This document shows, one piece after another, positions 18,061 through 26,783 of a stretch of DNA of 54,833 nt. Source of the stretch: JACJYC01 sp964558465 (lineage in GTDB: Bacteria; Bacteroidota; Bacteroidia; Chitinophagales; Saprospiraceae); contig CAZLEF010000044.1 of NCBI GenBank assembly GCA_964558465.1, positions 1-54,833 on the forward strand. Reading direction: 5' to 3'. The translations under genes and the position numbers were made by a program. How positions within the stretch are numbered: the first letter of the stretch is position 1; each line of letters begins with the position of its first letter. The notes beneath the pieces are model-generated. The model was given only the letters and a program-made list of their open reading frames with translations. It was not told the origin of the DNA and did no database searches.

Positions 18061-19128
18061 TTACGACTTATAAGCTCTCTCCGCCACCGGTTTTAAACCA
18101 TACCGCATCCAGAAAGCAGCATGCATGAGCCGGATCATTTTGTCGCGAGGGTTGGCCTTTTGCAACTCCAGGTAAGTCCGGGCAGCAGCTGAATACAGTT
18201 CGCTTTGTTCGAAGGCAACCGCCTGCATCAGTCCCTGCAGCGCCTCAGGGCTTTGCTGATAAATTTCAGAGCTTTCCAGTTTCTGGAGGGCTTTGGACTC
18301 AACAAATCCATCACCCACTTCAAAGGAAAGGACGTTGGAGGTCATCGTCTGGTCTCCCTGCGGGGTAATGCTCCATTGGTATTGCCGGCCCTCCGACAGT
18401 TTCAGTTGGGCAAGGTTCAACACCCAGGAGGTATCCTTGGTTGTGGTTTCTGCAACCGGTTTTCCCTGGCTATCCATGACCTTTACCTGGAAAGTTTGTC
18501 CGCCGGCAGGCCTCGACCAGGATAGGGTAGTGGTGGCGCCGGATAATTTGCCAAATGGATGGATCGCAATGACCTTTTGCCCTTTGCCGCCCCAGCCATC
18601 ACCGGTTCCGGTAGCCGTTTTGACCGTACCCCAGCCGTCGCCGCTGCCACTGACCGTTTTCACACCTCCCCAGCCGTCGCCGCTGCCGCTGACCGTTTTC
18701 ACACCTCCCCAGCCGTCGCCGCTGCCGGAAGCGGTTTTCACCGAACCCCAGGCGTCTGCGGAATTGCCGGGATGGGCGGCCATGCTGACCGCGGCGAGGA
18801 CGTGTTCACCGAAAGCCATGTCAAAATTCAGTTTCACCATCCCTTTGTTCTCCGGAAATTGTTCAGCCAGCGATACCGGCTGCTTGCCCCGTAATTGGCG
18901 CAATTGCCCGTCGCAAAATACAACGGCATAGCCGCTCTTTTTGAGCGAAAGGATGCCACCCTTTTTTAATACTGCTCCGGAAATTACCGTTTGCCGCTCC
19001 GGATGCCCCGGCGACTGGTATTTAATTTTGCCCCGTGAAGCTAAAAGGATCACCGGTGTTTCCTCCTGGGCAATGGCGGGCAACCAGAAGATGGTTGTCA
19101 AAGACAATAAAATCAGGTGCTTCAACAT
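18061..19128 (-). CDS. Secreted FecR-like protein with DGWGG tandem repeats
   Basis: The 355-residue product starts with a signal peptide (to about residue 20, LPAIAQ). The first 90 residues resemble a FecR-type domain: a strand with SRGKIKYQ, then GAVLKKGGILSLKKSGYAVVF and a DGQLRQLRG turn. Residues about 118-185 hold five near-identical repeats of 13 residues (unit SGSGDGWGGVKTV, 39 bp in DNA). A beta-rich segment with GATTTLSWSRPAGGQTFQVKV follows, then a helical TPR-like tail. It is the last gene of the six-gene minus-strand operon and a diverged paralogue of the gene at 20921, which lacks the repeats. FecR domains often bind cell-wall or sensor partners; the exact job is unknown. Confidence 0.8.
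   Translation of the reverse strand: MLKHLILLSLTTIFWLPAIAQEETPVILLASRGKIKYQSPGHPERQTVISGAVLKKGGILSLKKSGYAVVFCDGQLRQLRGKQPVSLAEQFPENKGMVKLNFDMAFGEHVLAAVSMAAHPGNSADAWGSVKTASGSGDGWGGVKTVSGSGDGWGGVKTVSGSGDGWGTVKTATGTGDGWGGKGQKVIAIHPFGKLSGATTTLSWSRPAGGQTFQVKVMDSQGKPVAETTTKDTSWVLNLAQLKLSEGRQYQWSITPQGDQTMTSNVLSFEVGDGFVESKALQKLESSEIYQQSPEALQGLMQAVAFEQSELYSAAARTYLELQKANPRDKMIRLMHAAFWMRYGLKPVAERAYKS
18590..18784. repeat. 39-bp tandem repeat, five copies, in frame
   Basis: Units starting with CCCCAGCC at 18590, 18629, 18668, 18707 and 18746 have an exact 39-base period, and the middle copies are almost identical. They encode the 13-residue repeat of the FecR-like protein, so copy-number change keeps the frame. 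Confidence 0.92.
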
Positions 19129-19177
19129 GATAAATTGGTTTTAATGATCAGCCTGTAATCTGGCAGCCGGGAACAGG

Positions 19178-20812
19178 TTATTCCCTGGATTGCCGGTAAA
19201 TACCCCAACTTTTTACAAGTCCGTTGTGATCGATGTGGAACAATAGGTTCAGCCCCGGGTAGATCCACACCATGCCATCCGGGGAAACGACTGTTCGAGG
19301 CGGAAAGCCGTAACTTTCGGTAACGGTGGAGGATGCAGCGCCATTGCGGATGCCGCTTTGGGTCGGGTCGGTACAACCCGGCCCGCAGATCTGGGCCACG
19401 GTGTATTGCCGTCCTCCGTTCGCATAATGGACCATGATCTGTGAATGCGGCATTTGTTTTATGCCGCAAAGGATTTCTTTTCCGACGGTAATCTCTTTTT
19501 CAACCGAGGGGGATTGAAGAAAGTCATCCAACAAAATCTGATCGATCCTTTCCACCGCGGTGGCGGATATGGGTTTGGCGACCTTCCGGGGGATTTGCCG
19601 GAGCGCATCCAGGTTAATGGCGGCCGGCAAGTTTCCCTTCTCTTTTGCGGCTGCGAGGATGGAATAGGCCGCCGTGGAGTCGTTCTGCAGGGCGGCCAGC
19701 ACGCCTTCGAGCGCCAGAAAGTCGACTTCCTGTATCCCCTTGCCGGCTTTCCGGCCTTTTTTCAGCCAGTAGCCGGCGTCTTCCCAATCTCCTTTCAGGG
19801 TAAAAATGCAGGCCTTGTTGAGATAGCCGAGCGCATATTCAGGGTCCAGCGCGATGGCGCGATCGAAGTGTTCGAGCGCTTGTTCGAGCAGGGTTTCCCG
19901 CTTTTTAAGCCGGTCGGATTGCAGCCCTTTCAGGTTGTTGAGCCGCGAGTTTGGATCCGGCTCAAGGGGCAACACATAGGGCATCTCGGACCTATTATAT
20001 AGGGACAGCGCCTCCAATGAAAGGTTAACGCCTGCGTTGTTGAAAATTTCGCGGCTCTGGTAACTTTGCAGGATGAAGCGGTAATAATAGGCCGCCGCCT
20101 CATAATCCTCCAGGAGGGAAAGATGCCGGGCAATTTCAAAAACCGTTTGAAGATCGCGGAGCTGATTCATTGCATTCTCCGCCATTTGAACGCGGTCATT
20201 CAGACTGGGGTAACCCGGCAGTTTTTCAGGCAGGCCATACAATTGATATAGCTCTTTCAAAAGGCTGGGCATGAGATTGTAAACCGGATACCCTGCGGAA
20301 AAGGCGAGAAATCCGCCGAGACAGTCGGCCTGGGTTTCCTGCTTGGCGCCTTCTTCGCGGACAGATATTTGACGCGCAGCCTCCAGCGACTCGTTAGCCT
20401 GAACAAAATTCCGGCTCCAGTCGTGTTTTTCGTAATAATGCGTCAGCTCATGGGCCAGCAATGCCGCCAGGGCATTCAGGGAATCAGCCCCGAAGCGGGT
20501 ACAAACGTCATATGCTTTCTCCTCGATGCCGATTTGTACATTGACAGGGTCCATCCAGGCGACATACCGCTCACCGTCGTTCATGGTCAAAACTGGGGCC
20601 TGCTGGCGAAGGTCGCCGCGCGTGCGCAAAAGTTGTTTGAAAACCGTATTGGCAATTTCATACTTATACGCCGAAGCCGGTTTTACCGCTATTTTACCTC
20701 GTGTATTTTGCACGTAAGCAAATACCGTTTGCTCCTGGCCCAGGGCGGTGAATCCTGAGAACACAACCAAGGACAACACTATAAAAACAGCGCTCCATTT
20801 CAAACTTTTCAT
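19178..20812 (-). CDS. Secreted M48-like metalloprotease with TPR region, copy 1
   Basis: The 544-residue product has a signal peptide (cleavage near ALGQ, residue 26). Its zincin motif HELTH is at 121-125, followed by ETQAD, whose Glu159 fits the ExxAD third-ligand motif of M48-type gluzincins. A long helical region (about 215-380) includes TPR-like helices (ALEHFDRAIALDPEYALGYL). The C-terminal 120 residues are beta-rich, with a YGFPPRTV segment. Unlike HtpX/Ste24 members it has no membrane helices, so it should be soluble in the periplasm. It overlaps no neighbour; 49 bases separate it from the FecR-like gene downstream. It is a paralogue of the gene at 23368. Confidence 0.85.
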   Translation of the reverse strand: MKSLKWSAVFIVLSLVVFSGFTALGQEQTVFAYVQNTRGKIAVKPASAYKYEIANTVFKQLLRTRGDLRQQAPVLTMNDGERYVAWMDPVNVQIGIEEKAYDVCTRFGADSLNALAALLAHELTHYYEKHDWSRNFVQANESLEAARQISVREEGAKQETQADCLGGFLAFSAGYPVYNLMPSLLKELYQLYGLPEKLPGYPSLNDRVQMAENAMNQLRDLQTVFEIARHLSLLEDYEAAAYYYRFILQSYQSREIFNNAGVNLSLEALSLYNRSEMPYVLPLEPDPNSRLNNLKGLQSDRLKKRETLLEQALEHFDRAIALDPEYALGYLNKACIFTLKGDWEDAGYWLKKGRKAGKGIQEVDFLALEGVLAALQNDSTAAYSILAAAKEKGNLPAAINLDALRQIPRKVAKPISATAVERIDQILLDDFLQSPSVEKEITVGKEILCGIKQMPHSQIMVHYANGGRQYTVAQICGPGCTDPTQSGIRNGAASSTVTESYGFPPRTVVSPDGMVWIYPGLNLLFHIDHNGLVKSWGIYRQSRE

Positions 20813-20850
20813 AAATCAGTCACATTTCAGTTGCCAATCCCCCGACCCTC

Positions 20851-20906
20851 AAATCAACAAATCAACAAATCAACAAATCAACAAATCAACAAATCAACAA
20901 ATCAAC
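20851..20906. repeat. Seven perfect copies of the octamer AAATCAAC
   Basis: Seven head-to-tail perfect octamers lie between the FecR-like gene (stop side at 20921) and the start of the M48-like gene (20812), inside the minus-strand operon. The reverse complement of the same word (GTTGATTT) recurs at about 42800 and 54740. The array is in the leader of the M48-like gene, so its length could alter expression. Confidence 0.95.
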
Positions 20907-20920
20907 ACTTAATGTATCCC

Positions 20921-21877
20921 TCACCGCTTCAACAACAACCTCGCCTCCTCCAGCATATCCATCCGTGCAAGAAACGCGGCTCGGGCATCCCGCACCAGCA
21001 AGTTGCCGGGATTTGTCGAAGCAGCTGAGGCATAGATTTCAAAAGCATCGTACAAAAAGCCCGCTTCTTCCAGCGAAAAGGCCTCCATCAGGCGTTGCTC
21101 CAAAGGGGAAGCCTTTTGGAAATCGGGTTGCCGGTGCAAATCAGCCAGTACTTTGCCGGCCCCTTCAGGGTGGTACAAAAAAGTAAATTCATCGGATCGC
21201 GGCGCGTCTTCGGCTTCCATAGCGGGAAGGATGACCCAGGCGTATTCTTCGCCGGCATCGAGGGCCAGTTGGGACAGGTCGAGCCGCAGTACCGAGTCGC
21301 GGATATGGATCGTGCACACCACCTGATCATCCGTTTTCCGGCTGATCTGGAACCGGGATTTCTGGCCCTTATCTGCGCCCGACCAGCGGAAGGCGACGGC
21401 TGTGGCGCTCAGGTGATTGCTGTACAACAGACTTGCGCGGATCGGATATTTTTTTTCTGCAAATCCGCTGACGCCTGCATGCACCGATTCCATATAACGC
21501 CGGTGGTTTTCCTCCAGTACTTTTTCATTTTGGGATTGCTTCAGGCTATTGGTCAGGAAAGACCAGAACCGGCCGGTAAAGCCCATGCCGGCGCCGCCCC
21601 TGGCTTCCTTTCCCAACTCGCGAAGCAGGTGTATTTTGCCGTCTTTCAGGGTATACGTTACGCCGTTGAACAGCACTTTGACCAGGGCCCCCGATTGGAG
21701 GCGTACTTTCCCTTCAGGGGACAGCCGCAGGCCGGGATGGATGGATTGGGCAGCGGCGTTTTGTTGGGGCGGGTAATATTGCGCCTTGCCTGAGGTATGC
21801 AAGACGGTGATTTCATTCTGGGCATGGATCAGGTGGCAAATTAAAATGAAAAAAAGCGGCGCCAAAAAATTTCTCAT
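20921..21877 (-). CDS. Secreted FecR-like protein, short paralogue
   Basis: The 318-residue product has a signal peptide (to about residue 19, HLIHAQ). A FecR-like beta domain follows: HTSGKAQYY, GLRLSPEGKVRLQSGALVKV and a GVTYTLKDGKIHLL turn. The remainder has a second beta-rich part (ATAVAFRWSGADKGQKSRF) and a helical tail (AFSLEEAGFLYDAFEIYASA) matching the order seen in the gene at 18061, but without the DGWGG repeats. It lies 51 bases downstream of the CHASE2 gene. With the M48-like gene that follows, it forms a FecR-protease pair present twice in the operon. Confidence 0.78.
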   Translation of the reverse strand: MRNFLAPLFFILICHLIHAQNEITVLHTSGKAQYYPPQQNAAAQSIHPGLRLSPEGKVRLQSGALVKVLFNGVTYTLKDGKIHLLRELGKEARGGAGMGFTGRFWSFLTNSLKQSQNEKVLEENHRRYMESVHAGVSGFAEKKYPIRASLLYSNHLSATAVAFRWSGADKGQKSRFQISRKTDDQVVCTIHIRDSVLRLDLSQLALDAGEEYAWVILPAMEAEDAPRSDEFTFLYHPEGAGKVLADLHRQPDFQKASPLEQRLMEAFSLEEAGFLYDAFEIYASAASTNPGNLLVRDARAAFLARMDMLEEARLLLKR

Positions 21878-21928
21878 AGTGTTAGTCCTTTTGCTTGTTA
21901 TACATTCATTTAATAACGATTGGAATAG

Positions 21929-23137
21929 TTACCCGGATTTATTCCTTTTAAAAATTTTAGGCAATTTATTGATCCACGACTGATGGCGGCTGCTCGAAAA
22001 CGCTTCGTAACTTAACAGTACGTCAAAATAAAGGGCTAAACCCAACATCCCGACCGTAAAATCCCACCGGAGCCGGAACCAGTAAAAGAGCAGCGAAATG
22101 ATAAAAAACAACAGGATAAATTCAAAGATCTGCAATATCCGGGTAATCGGGTGGTACCACCGCGGGTAACGGTCGTGTATCCATTCTACCAGAATGACAT
22201 TCCCGTAACACCATAACAGCGCCAGGACCAGGCTCAACCATTCAGGAATTACGGTAATGAATTTTCGGTCGAGGATCATCCGGATGATATTGGCATGGAT
22301 GATGATGCCGTACATATCCGGCTCTGAACGGCCGCTGTAACGCGGATTGAGCGGGGTGTGGAATTTGTCCAGTAACACGCAATCTCCCTGATCGCCTGCA
22401 TACCCCATTAATACGATCTTGCCACCCAGCAAAGGGCGCAGATCAATGGTCGTATCCAGGATGGTTTCCGGGTCAAACTGGATGAAATAGTCTTCAGTGG
22501 AAGTAAAATGGATGCGTTCCAGGGTTTTTTTTCTTCTTAATAACCGTTCAACGGCAGCCGGATCGTATTGCCGGGCTACCTGAACCGCAAAACTGAATAC
22601 AGGCGCTCCCTGTACCAATTCGCTTGGGCTGAAATAACGGATCGTCCGGTTTTCGGAAATGGGGAAATTGGCATAACCGGTGATGGCATTCCGGCTGAAA
22701 AAAGTATCGATTCCGGATTCGGATTCAAACCTGCCAAGGTCCTCCCGGTAGTTCTCCAGCACGGAGGCCAGGATAATATGGTCGGATTTTTTCAGATTGG
22801 CCTGCAGGAGGGAATCGGTAACGGGGTCCTTTCTTTCAGAAAACAAAACATCGACCCCGATAGCCTTGGGCTCAGCTCCGATGATCCGGTCCAGCATGTT
22901 CGCCAGCCTTTGCCGGTCCGGTTGCCAGGTATTCACGATCACGATCCGGTCGTCTATCTGAATTTCGGTATTGCGCAGGCGGGAGTAAACGATATCAGTG
23001 ATCTCGTAATCTTTGATGCCCTGGCTGAAAGAATCCAGGAATTGGATGTTCAACCGGATCAGGGCCAGGAGGCCGATCAGCAAAAAAACAAATATCGTAA
23101 CCAGGGCGGCATAGGGCCGGATAAATTTTCTCCACAT
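21929..23137 (-). CDS. CHASE2-domain membrane protein without output domain
   Basis: The 402-residue product has an N-terminal membrane helix (about 10-32) and a large extracytoplasmic CHASE2-like sensor domain. The domain contains DDRIVIVN, AIGVDVLFSERKDP and a GKIVLMGYAGDQGD strand. Three closely spaced membrane helices follow (about 300-320, 335-357 and 360-380), and the cytoplasmic tail is only about 20 residues. CHASE2 normally feeds kinases, cyclases or CHAT proteases; here no output domain follows the helices, so signalling must go through a partner. Within this operon the candidates are the secreted proteases and the sigma/anti-sigma pair. This is inference from context. Confidence 0.85.
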   Translation of the reverse strand: MWRKFIRPYAALVTIFVFLLIGLLALIRLNIQFLDSFSQGIKDYEITDIVYSRLRNTEIQIDDRIVIVNTWQPDRQRLANMLDRIIGAEPKAIGVDVLFSERKDPVTDSLLQANLKKSDHIILASVLENYREDLGRFESESGIDTFFSRNAITGYANFPISENRTIRYFSPSELVQGAPVFSFAVQVARQYDPAAVERLLRRKKTLERIHFTSTEDYFIQFDPETILDTTIDLRPLLGGKIVLMGYAGDQGDCVLLDKFHTPLNPRYSGRSEPDMYGIIIHANIIRMILDRKFITVIPEWLSLVLALLWCYGNVILVEWIHDRYPRWYHPITRILQIFEFILLFFIISLLFYWFRLRWDFTVGMLGLALYFDVLLSYEAFSSSRHQSWINKLPKIFKRNKSG

Positions 23138-23189
23138 AAATTGTCAATATATCTAAAATTCAGGTCGGGAAGGACCACCCCAAACTCCA

Positions 23190-23350
23190 AACTGAAGAAT
23201 TGAAGAACTGAGGAATCGAGGAATCGAGGAATCGATTAACCCAGAACCCCAAACCATCCCAAACCATCCCAAACAACTCCAAACTGAGGAACTGAGGAAT
23301 CGAGGAATCGATTAACCCAGAACCCCAAACCATCCCAAACCATCCAAACC
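23190..23350. repeat. Intergenic array: GAATCGAG, CCCAAACCAT words; 56-bp direct repeat
   Basis: The 230-base space between two operon genes is almost wholly repetitive. GAGGAATCGAG units are followed by ATTAACCCAGAACCCC and CCCAAACCAT units. The block from about 23206 (AACTGAGGAATCG...) recurs from about 23290. The same words (GAGGAATCGAG, CCCCAAACC) recur at 44811-44896. Confidence 0.9.
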
Positions 23351-23367
23351 AAAAGAATCTAAAATTC

Positions 23368-25008
23368 TCAAGGCAGGATATAATTCCCCCAACGCACTAC
23401 TTTCCCCTCAGCATTCAGGATGAAGAGCATGGTTTTGTAAACCAGGATCCGTCCGCGTGGTGTTTCCAGGGTGCGATGGGGCGCTCCGTAAGCATTTACT
23501 ACCGCTGCCTGGTCATCTCCCATTTTGATCTGACGCGCTGTTGAACCGGCATAACCGGGGCGAGTCAGGTGAAACAAGGTAATTCCTTCCGTTTTTCCGT
23601 TCTGGCTGATGAACAGTTGGGAATTTGGCCCCTGTTGGGGATTTTGGTGGAAAGTCAGGAATCTACCGATGGAGACGGATTTTTTGGGATCAATATTTAA
23701 GTCATCTGCGATTAAAGTGAGGGCCTGCTCATCAATCCGTTCGGTTTTGGAAAGGGCCGCGAAACCCGATGTTTCGGCTTCAATGGGTTCATTGCGCAAA
23801 ATTTTCAGGTTAACCGCCGCCAGTTCGCTCCCTGCTGTACTCGATGCCATAAAAGCTGCCTCCGCTTTGGGGGTATCTCCGGCCATTGCATCCAGAATGC
23901 CGCTCAATACTTTGATGTCAAGGTCGGTTTTCGGATAATGTTGGGTAGCCGTATGGCGTGCCTCCACCTCGGCATAAAAACGCGCCCGGTTCAGGTCCCC
24001 CAGCATCACATAGGCGCAGGCTTTGTTGAGGTAGGCCGGGGCATAGTTGGGGTCGAGGCTGATGGCGGCGTCAAAATGAAGGATGGCCTGCCGGATCAAT
24101 TTTTCCCGGTTGCCTGCCATTCCGTCGCCCTTGGTCGCCGAGGATTCCAGGTCGAGCTCGATGGGTAACCGGAATTTTAATTCGCCTTCTTTAAAATACT
24201 GTAATGCATCCAGCAGGGTGGTGACCCCAAGATTGTTGTAAATCTCCCGGCTTTGGTATTGCATCAAAACATAGCGGTAATAATCATACGCTTCCGTATA
24301 ATTGCCGACGGCTGTAAGCAGGTTGGCTATTTCAAAAACTTCAACAAGACTGGCTAATTTTTCAGCCGAACGACGGCTTAATGCCTGGCGGTCGCTCAGC
24401 GAGGGATAATTTTTGGATTTCTCCACCGGGATTTTATAGGATTCGTAGAGTTTGGCAATGACCTCGGCGCCTTTGTCAAACAGGCCGTATCCGGCTGAAT
24501 AGGCCAGAAAACCGCCCAGATAATCGGCTTCGGTTTCTTTGGCGCTGTTGTCCACCAGGCTATCCAGGGTCAGACCGATTTCAAGGTCTTTGTTGTCGCG
24601 GACAAACCCCCTGCGCCAGGCATGTTTTTCGTAGTAATGGGTCAATTCATGGCTGAGCAAAAAAGCTATGGCCGCTTCTGCATCTTTTCCAAAACTGCTG
24701 CAAACATTGTAAGCCTGCTCCTCCAGCGTGATTTCCAGGGTTTCGTAATTGATGCTGGCCACCCGGCTCACTTCCCGCCGCATCACAAAGGTGGGCACGG
24801 GGAAACGAAAGTCGCCGCGGGCTTGTACAAGCCGGTTGTACACCGCCAGGGCTTGCTGGTATTGGGGCGTATCCTCAATTTTTGGCCCCGGCAAGGCGGA
24901 TGCATTGGTCTTTTGCAGCAAGGGTAAGGTGCCGAAACTGCGGTCCTGACCTGAAATGTCAAAAGCATGCAGAACAATGACCAAAAATAAAAACGGCTTA
25001 ATTTTCAT
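23368..25008 (-). CDS. Secreted M48-like metalloprotease with TPR region, copy 2
   Basis: The 546-residue product has a signal peptide (cleavage near DISGQ, residue 21). HELTH lies at 120-124 and ETEAD at 158-162, giving a complete HExxH...ExxAD zinc site. The flanking HYYEKHAWRRGFVRDN is very similar to the copy at 19178. A TPR-like helical region contains ILHFDAAISLDPNYAPAYLNKA (about 310-330), and the C-terminal domain ends with VVRWGNYILP. It is the second gene of the minus-strand operon, 40 bases after the coiled-coil gene. The two protease copies share domain order over the full length, so they arose by duplication. Confidence 0.85.
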   Translation of the reverse strand: MKIKPFLFLVIVLHAFDISGQDRSFGTLPLLQKTNASALPGPKIEDTPQYQQALAVYNRLVQARGDFRFPVPTFVMRREVSRVASINYETLEITLEEQAYNVCSSFGKDAEAAIAFLLSHELTHYYEKHAWRRGFVRDNKDLEIGLTLDSLVDNSAKETEADYLGGFLAYSAGYGLFDKGAEVIAKLYESYKIPVEKSKNYPSLSDRQALSRRSAEKLASLVEVFEIANLLTAVGNYTEAYDYYRYVLMQYQSREIYNNLGVTTLLDALQYFKEGELKFRLPIELDLESSATKGDGMAGNREKLIRQAILHFDAAISLDPNYAPAYLNKACAYVMLGDLNRARFYAEVEARHTATQHYPKTDLDIKVLSGILDAMAGDTPKAEAAFMASSTAGSELAAVNLKILRNEPIEAETSGFAALSKTERIDEQALTLIADDLNIDPKKSVSIGRFLTFHQNPQQGPNSQLFISQNGKTEGITLFHLTRPGYAGSTARQIKMGDDQAAVVNAYGAPHRTLETPRGRILVYKTMLFILNAEGKVVRWGNYILP

Positions 25009-25048
25009 ACGTTTTCTGGTTTTCTCAGGTATGTAAAAGGAAAAACGG

Positions 25049-26623
25049 TTAATTTTTTTTGCCGATCAGATTAAATGAAACGCCCAGAAAATACCCCATC
25101 CGGTAAACGGACTCTGTTTTGAGCAAACCGGCATCTGCGTCAAAATAATCGCCGACGGAATACCCGCCGGAAAGTTGGTTGGCTTTGCCGCCGAACAGGC
25201 CTCCGCTGAGCACAATACCCTGGTCGCGCCCCATCACAAGGCTGGGCCCCAGGAAAAAAGCGATGGCTTCCAGTCCGCTGTTCCCTCCGATTGGAATGCC
25301 CACGCCGAATGAACCTCCGAAGGAAGCTGAGCTACGGCTTTGCCTGTAAAAATGGATGAACGAGGTCAGATAAGGACTGAAAACATCCTTCGAGCTGCTG
25401 TGTATGATGCTGTCGCGTACAAAATAATCGTTCGGTTGTTTGAAAAAGCCCCCAAAACTCACCCCGACACCGCCTCTGATCTGCAGCCCGCCGTAAACGG
25501 TTAATTCGATAGGCGCAGCATTTTTGGTGGCCAAACCCGGAATTTCGACCGAGTCAATGGGGGTTAAATGGATCTTCAGGTTCAAATGATCTCCGGTGAC
25601 CGTATGCCTGGATGTTTGCGTGAAATCGTTTTCCATCATCACCAGGTAGGTGGTCCGAAGGTCCGTCAGGGTTGCCAGATCCAGGTCATTGACGCTGGAA
25701 AGCGCGGAATCCAGCAGGATGGCATTGGACTGGTAAGCGCCCAGGTTCTCTTCGGCCGAGGCCACATAATTTTGGGCCGCAGAGCGAAATCCATCGATAT
25801 TGCTGCCGCCAAAATCAAATTTTTTATCCTGGAGGGCCAGGTGGTTGAATTTCAACAGCTCAACTTTTCCCTCATAGGCGCTCAGTTTTTTATGGTATTC
25901 CTGCCGGAGGCCGGCTGCTTCCTTCTCGGCGCCGGCCTTTTGGATCACCTTGCTCAAACTGAGTTTCTGGGGATCTTTTTCCCCAAAAATGTGCACCATG
26001 TATTCCTGGGAAAGCGCTTTGATCTGGCGCGGTTCCAGCAGGGGGGTATACCGGAGGCGCTGGATGGCGTCGGCGGCATGCATTTGTATTTGCTGGACCT
26101 CGAGGGCGGTTTGTATCTTTTGGTGCATTCCGCTCATGTCCTCGTCCAGGGCGGCCAGGGATTCCTGTGTATTTTTGAAGGAAGATTCCAGTTTTTGCAT
26201 TTCCCTGATGAGCGCCTGTTGCGCCTGCGCTTCTTTGGTATCACCCGCAAAACCGGAAATTTCTTCGATGGGAATAATTTCGGGGACGGCCAATCCACCG
26301 GGATCCTCACCGCCGCCGAGCATCAGACTGACTGGATTGAAACCTCCAACCTGCAACAGACTGGAGAGGTCAAACGCCCTTCCTTTCGATACGGCATTCT
26401 GACCTTCATCCGTTTTAACCTCTAACCGGTAGAGGTAATTGTTGTAGTTGTAAACATGCAGGACAACTTCATTGCCCTTGCTGACCAACGGCCGGTCGAC
26501 CGGTTTGCCTTCCACCATGTAATGCACCGAATCGGTAAAGGCGTTGTAATAAACGTGCAAATCCTGGGCAGACAGCAAACCGGTAATGAATATAGCGTTT
26601 AAAAGCAGGGTTAGGCGAAACAT
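25049..26623 (-). CDS. Secreted coiled-coil protein with barrel-like C-terminus
   Basis: The 524-residue product has a signal peptide (cleavage near LLSAQ, residue 20). Residues about 130-270 are heptad-rich (AQAQQALIREMQKLE; EKEAAGLRQEYHKKLSAYEGKVELL) and probably coiled coil. From about 380 the sequence alternates short Gly/aromatic strands (GVGVSFGGFF, SASFGGSFGVGIPIGG), ending in MGYFLGVSFNLIGKKN. That end has the look of outer-membrane beta strands or a small outer-membrane-associated domain. It is the first gene of the minus-strand operon, starting 160 bases from the divergent sigma-factor gene. It could bridge the periplasm from the outer membrane. No family was recognised. Confidence 0.75.
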   Translation of the reverse strand: MFRLTLLLNAIFITGLLSAQDLHVYYNAFTDSVHYMVEGKPVDRPLVSKGNEVVLHVYNYNNYLYRLEVKTDEGQNAVSKGRAFDLSSLLQVGGFNPVSLMLGGGEDPGGLAVPEIIPIEEISGFAGDTKEAQAQQALIREMQKLESSFKNTQESLAALDEDMSGMHQKIQTALEVQQIQMHAADAIQRLRYTPLLEPRQIKALSQEYMVHIFGEKDPQKLSLSKVIQKAGAEKEAAGLRQEYHKKLSAYEGKVELLKFNHLALQDKKFDFGGSNIDGFRSAAQNYVASAEENLGAYQSNAILLDSALSSVNDLDLATLTDLRTTYLVMMENDFTQTSRHTVTGDHLNLKIHLTPIDSVEIPGLATKNAAPIELTVYGGLQIRGGVGVSFGGFFKQPNDYFVRDSIIHSSSKDVFSPYLTSFIHFYRQSRSSASFGGSFGVGIPIGGNSGLEAIAFFLGPSLVMGRDQGIVLSGGLFGGKANQLSGGYSVGDYFDADAGLLKTESVYRMGYFLGVSFNLIGKKN

Positions 26624-26783
26624 CGGTTACGTTTTTGTAAATGTACAAATTTTTAAATAGCCGGAAAAAATCTTATTCCGGACGATGGGTCTATTTGCCA
26701 TGCAGCCGGCAGGTTACCCCTATATTTCGAAAATTATGAAAAAAACAGAAAAAGCATCAATTTAGCCGTTGATTATAGCAAAC

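Noticed and set aside
20851..20906. CRISPR-like repeat array
   Set aside because: The octamers are directly adjacent with no spacers; no cas genes are near. The same holds for the other intergenic arrays.
25568..26425. 285-codon open frame on the plus strand
   Set aside because: It is antisense to the coiled-coil gene, which has the signal peptide and fits the operon spacing.
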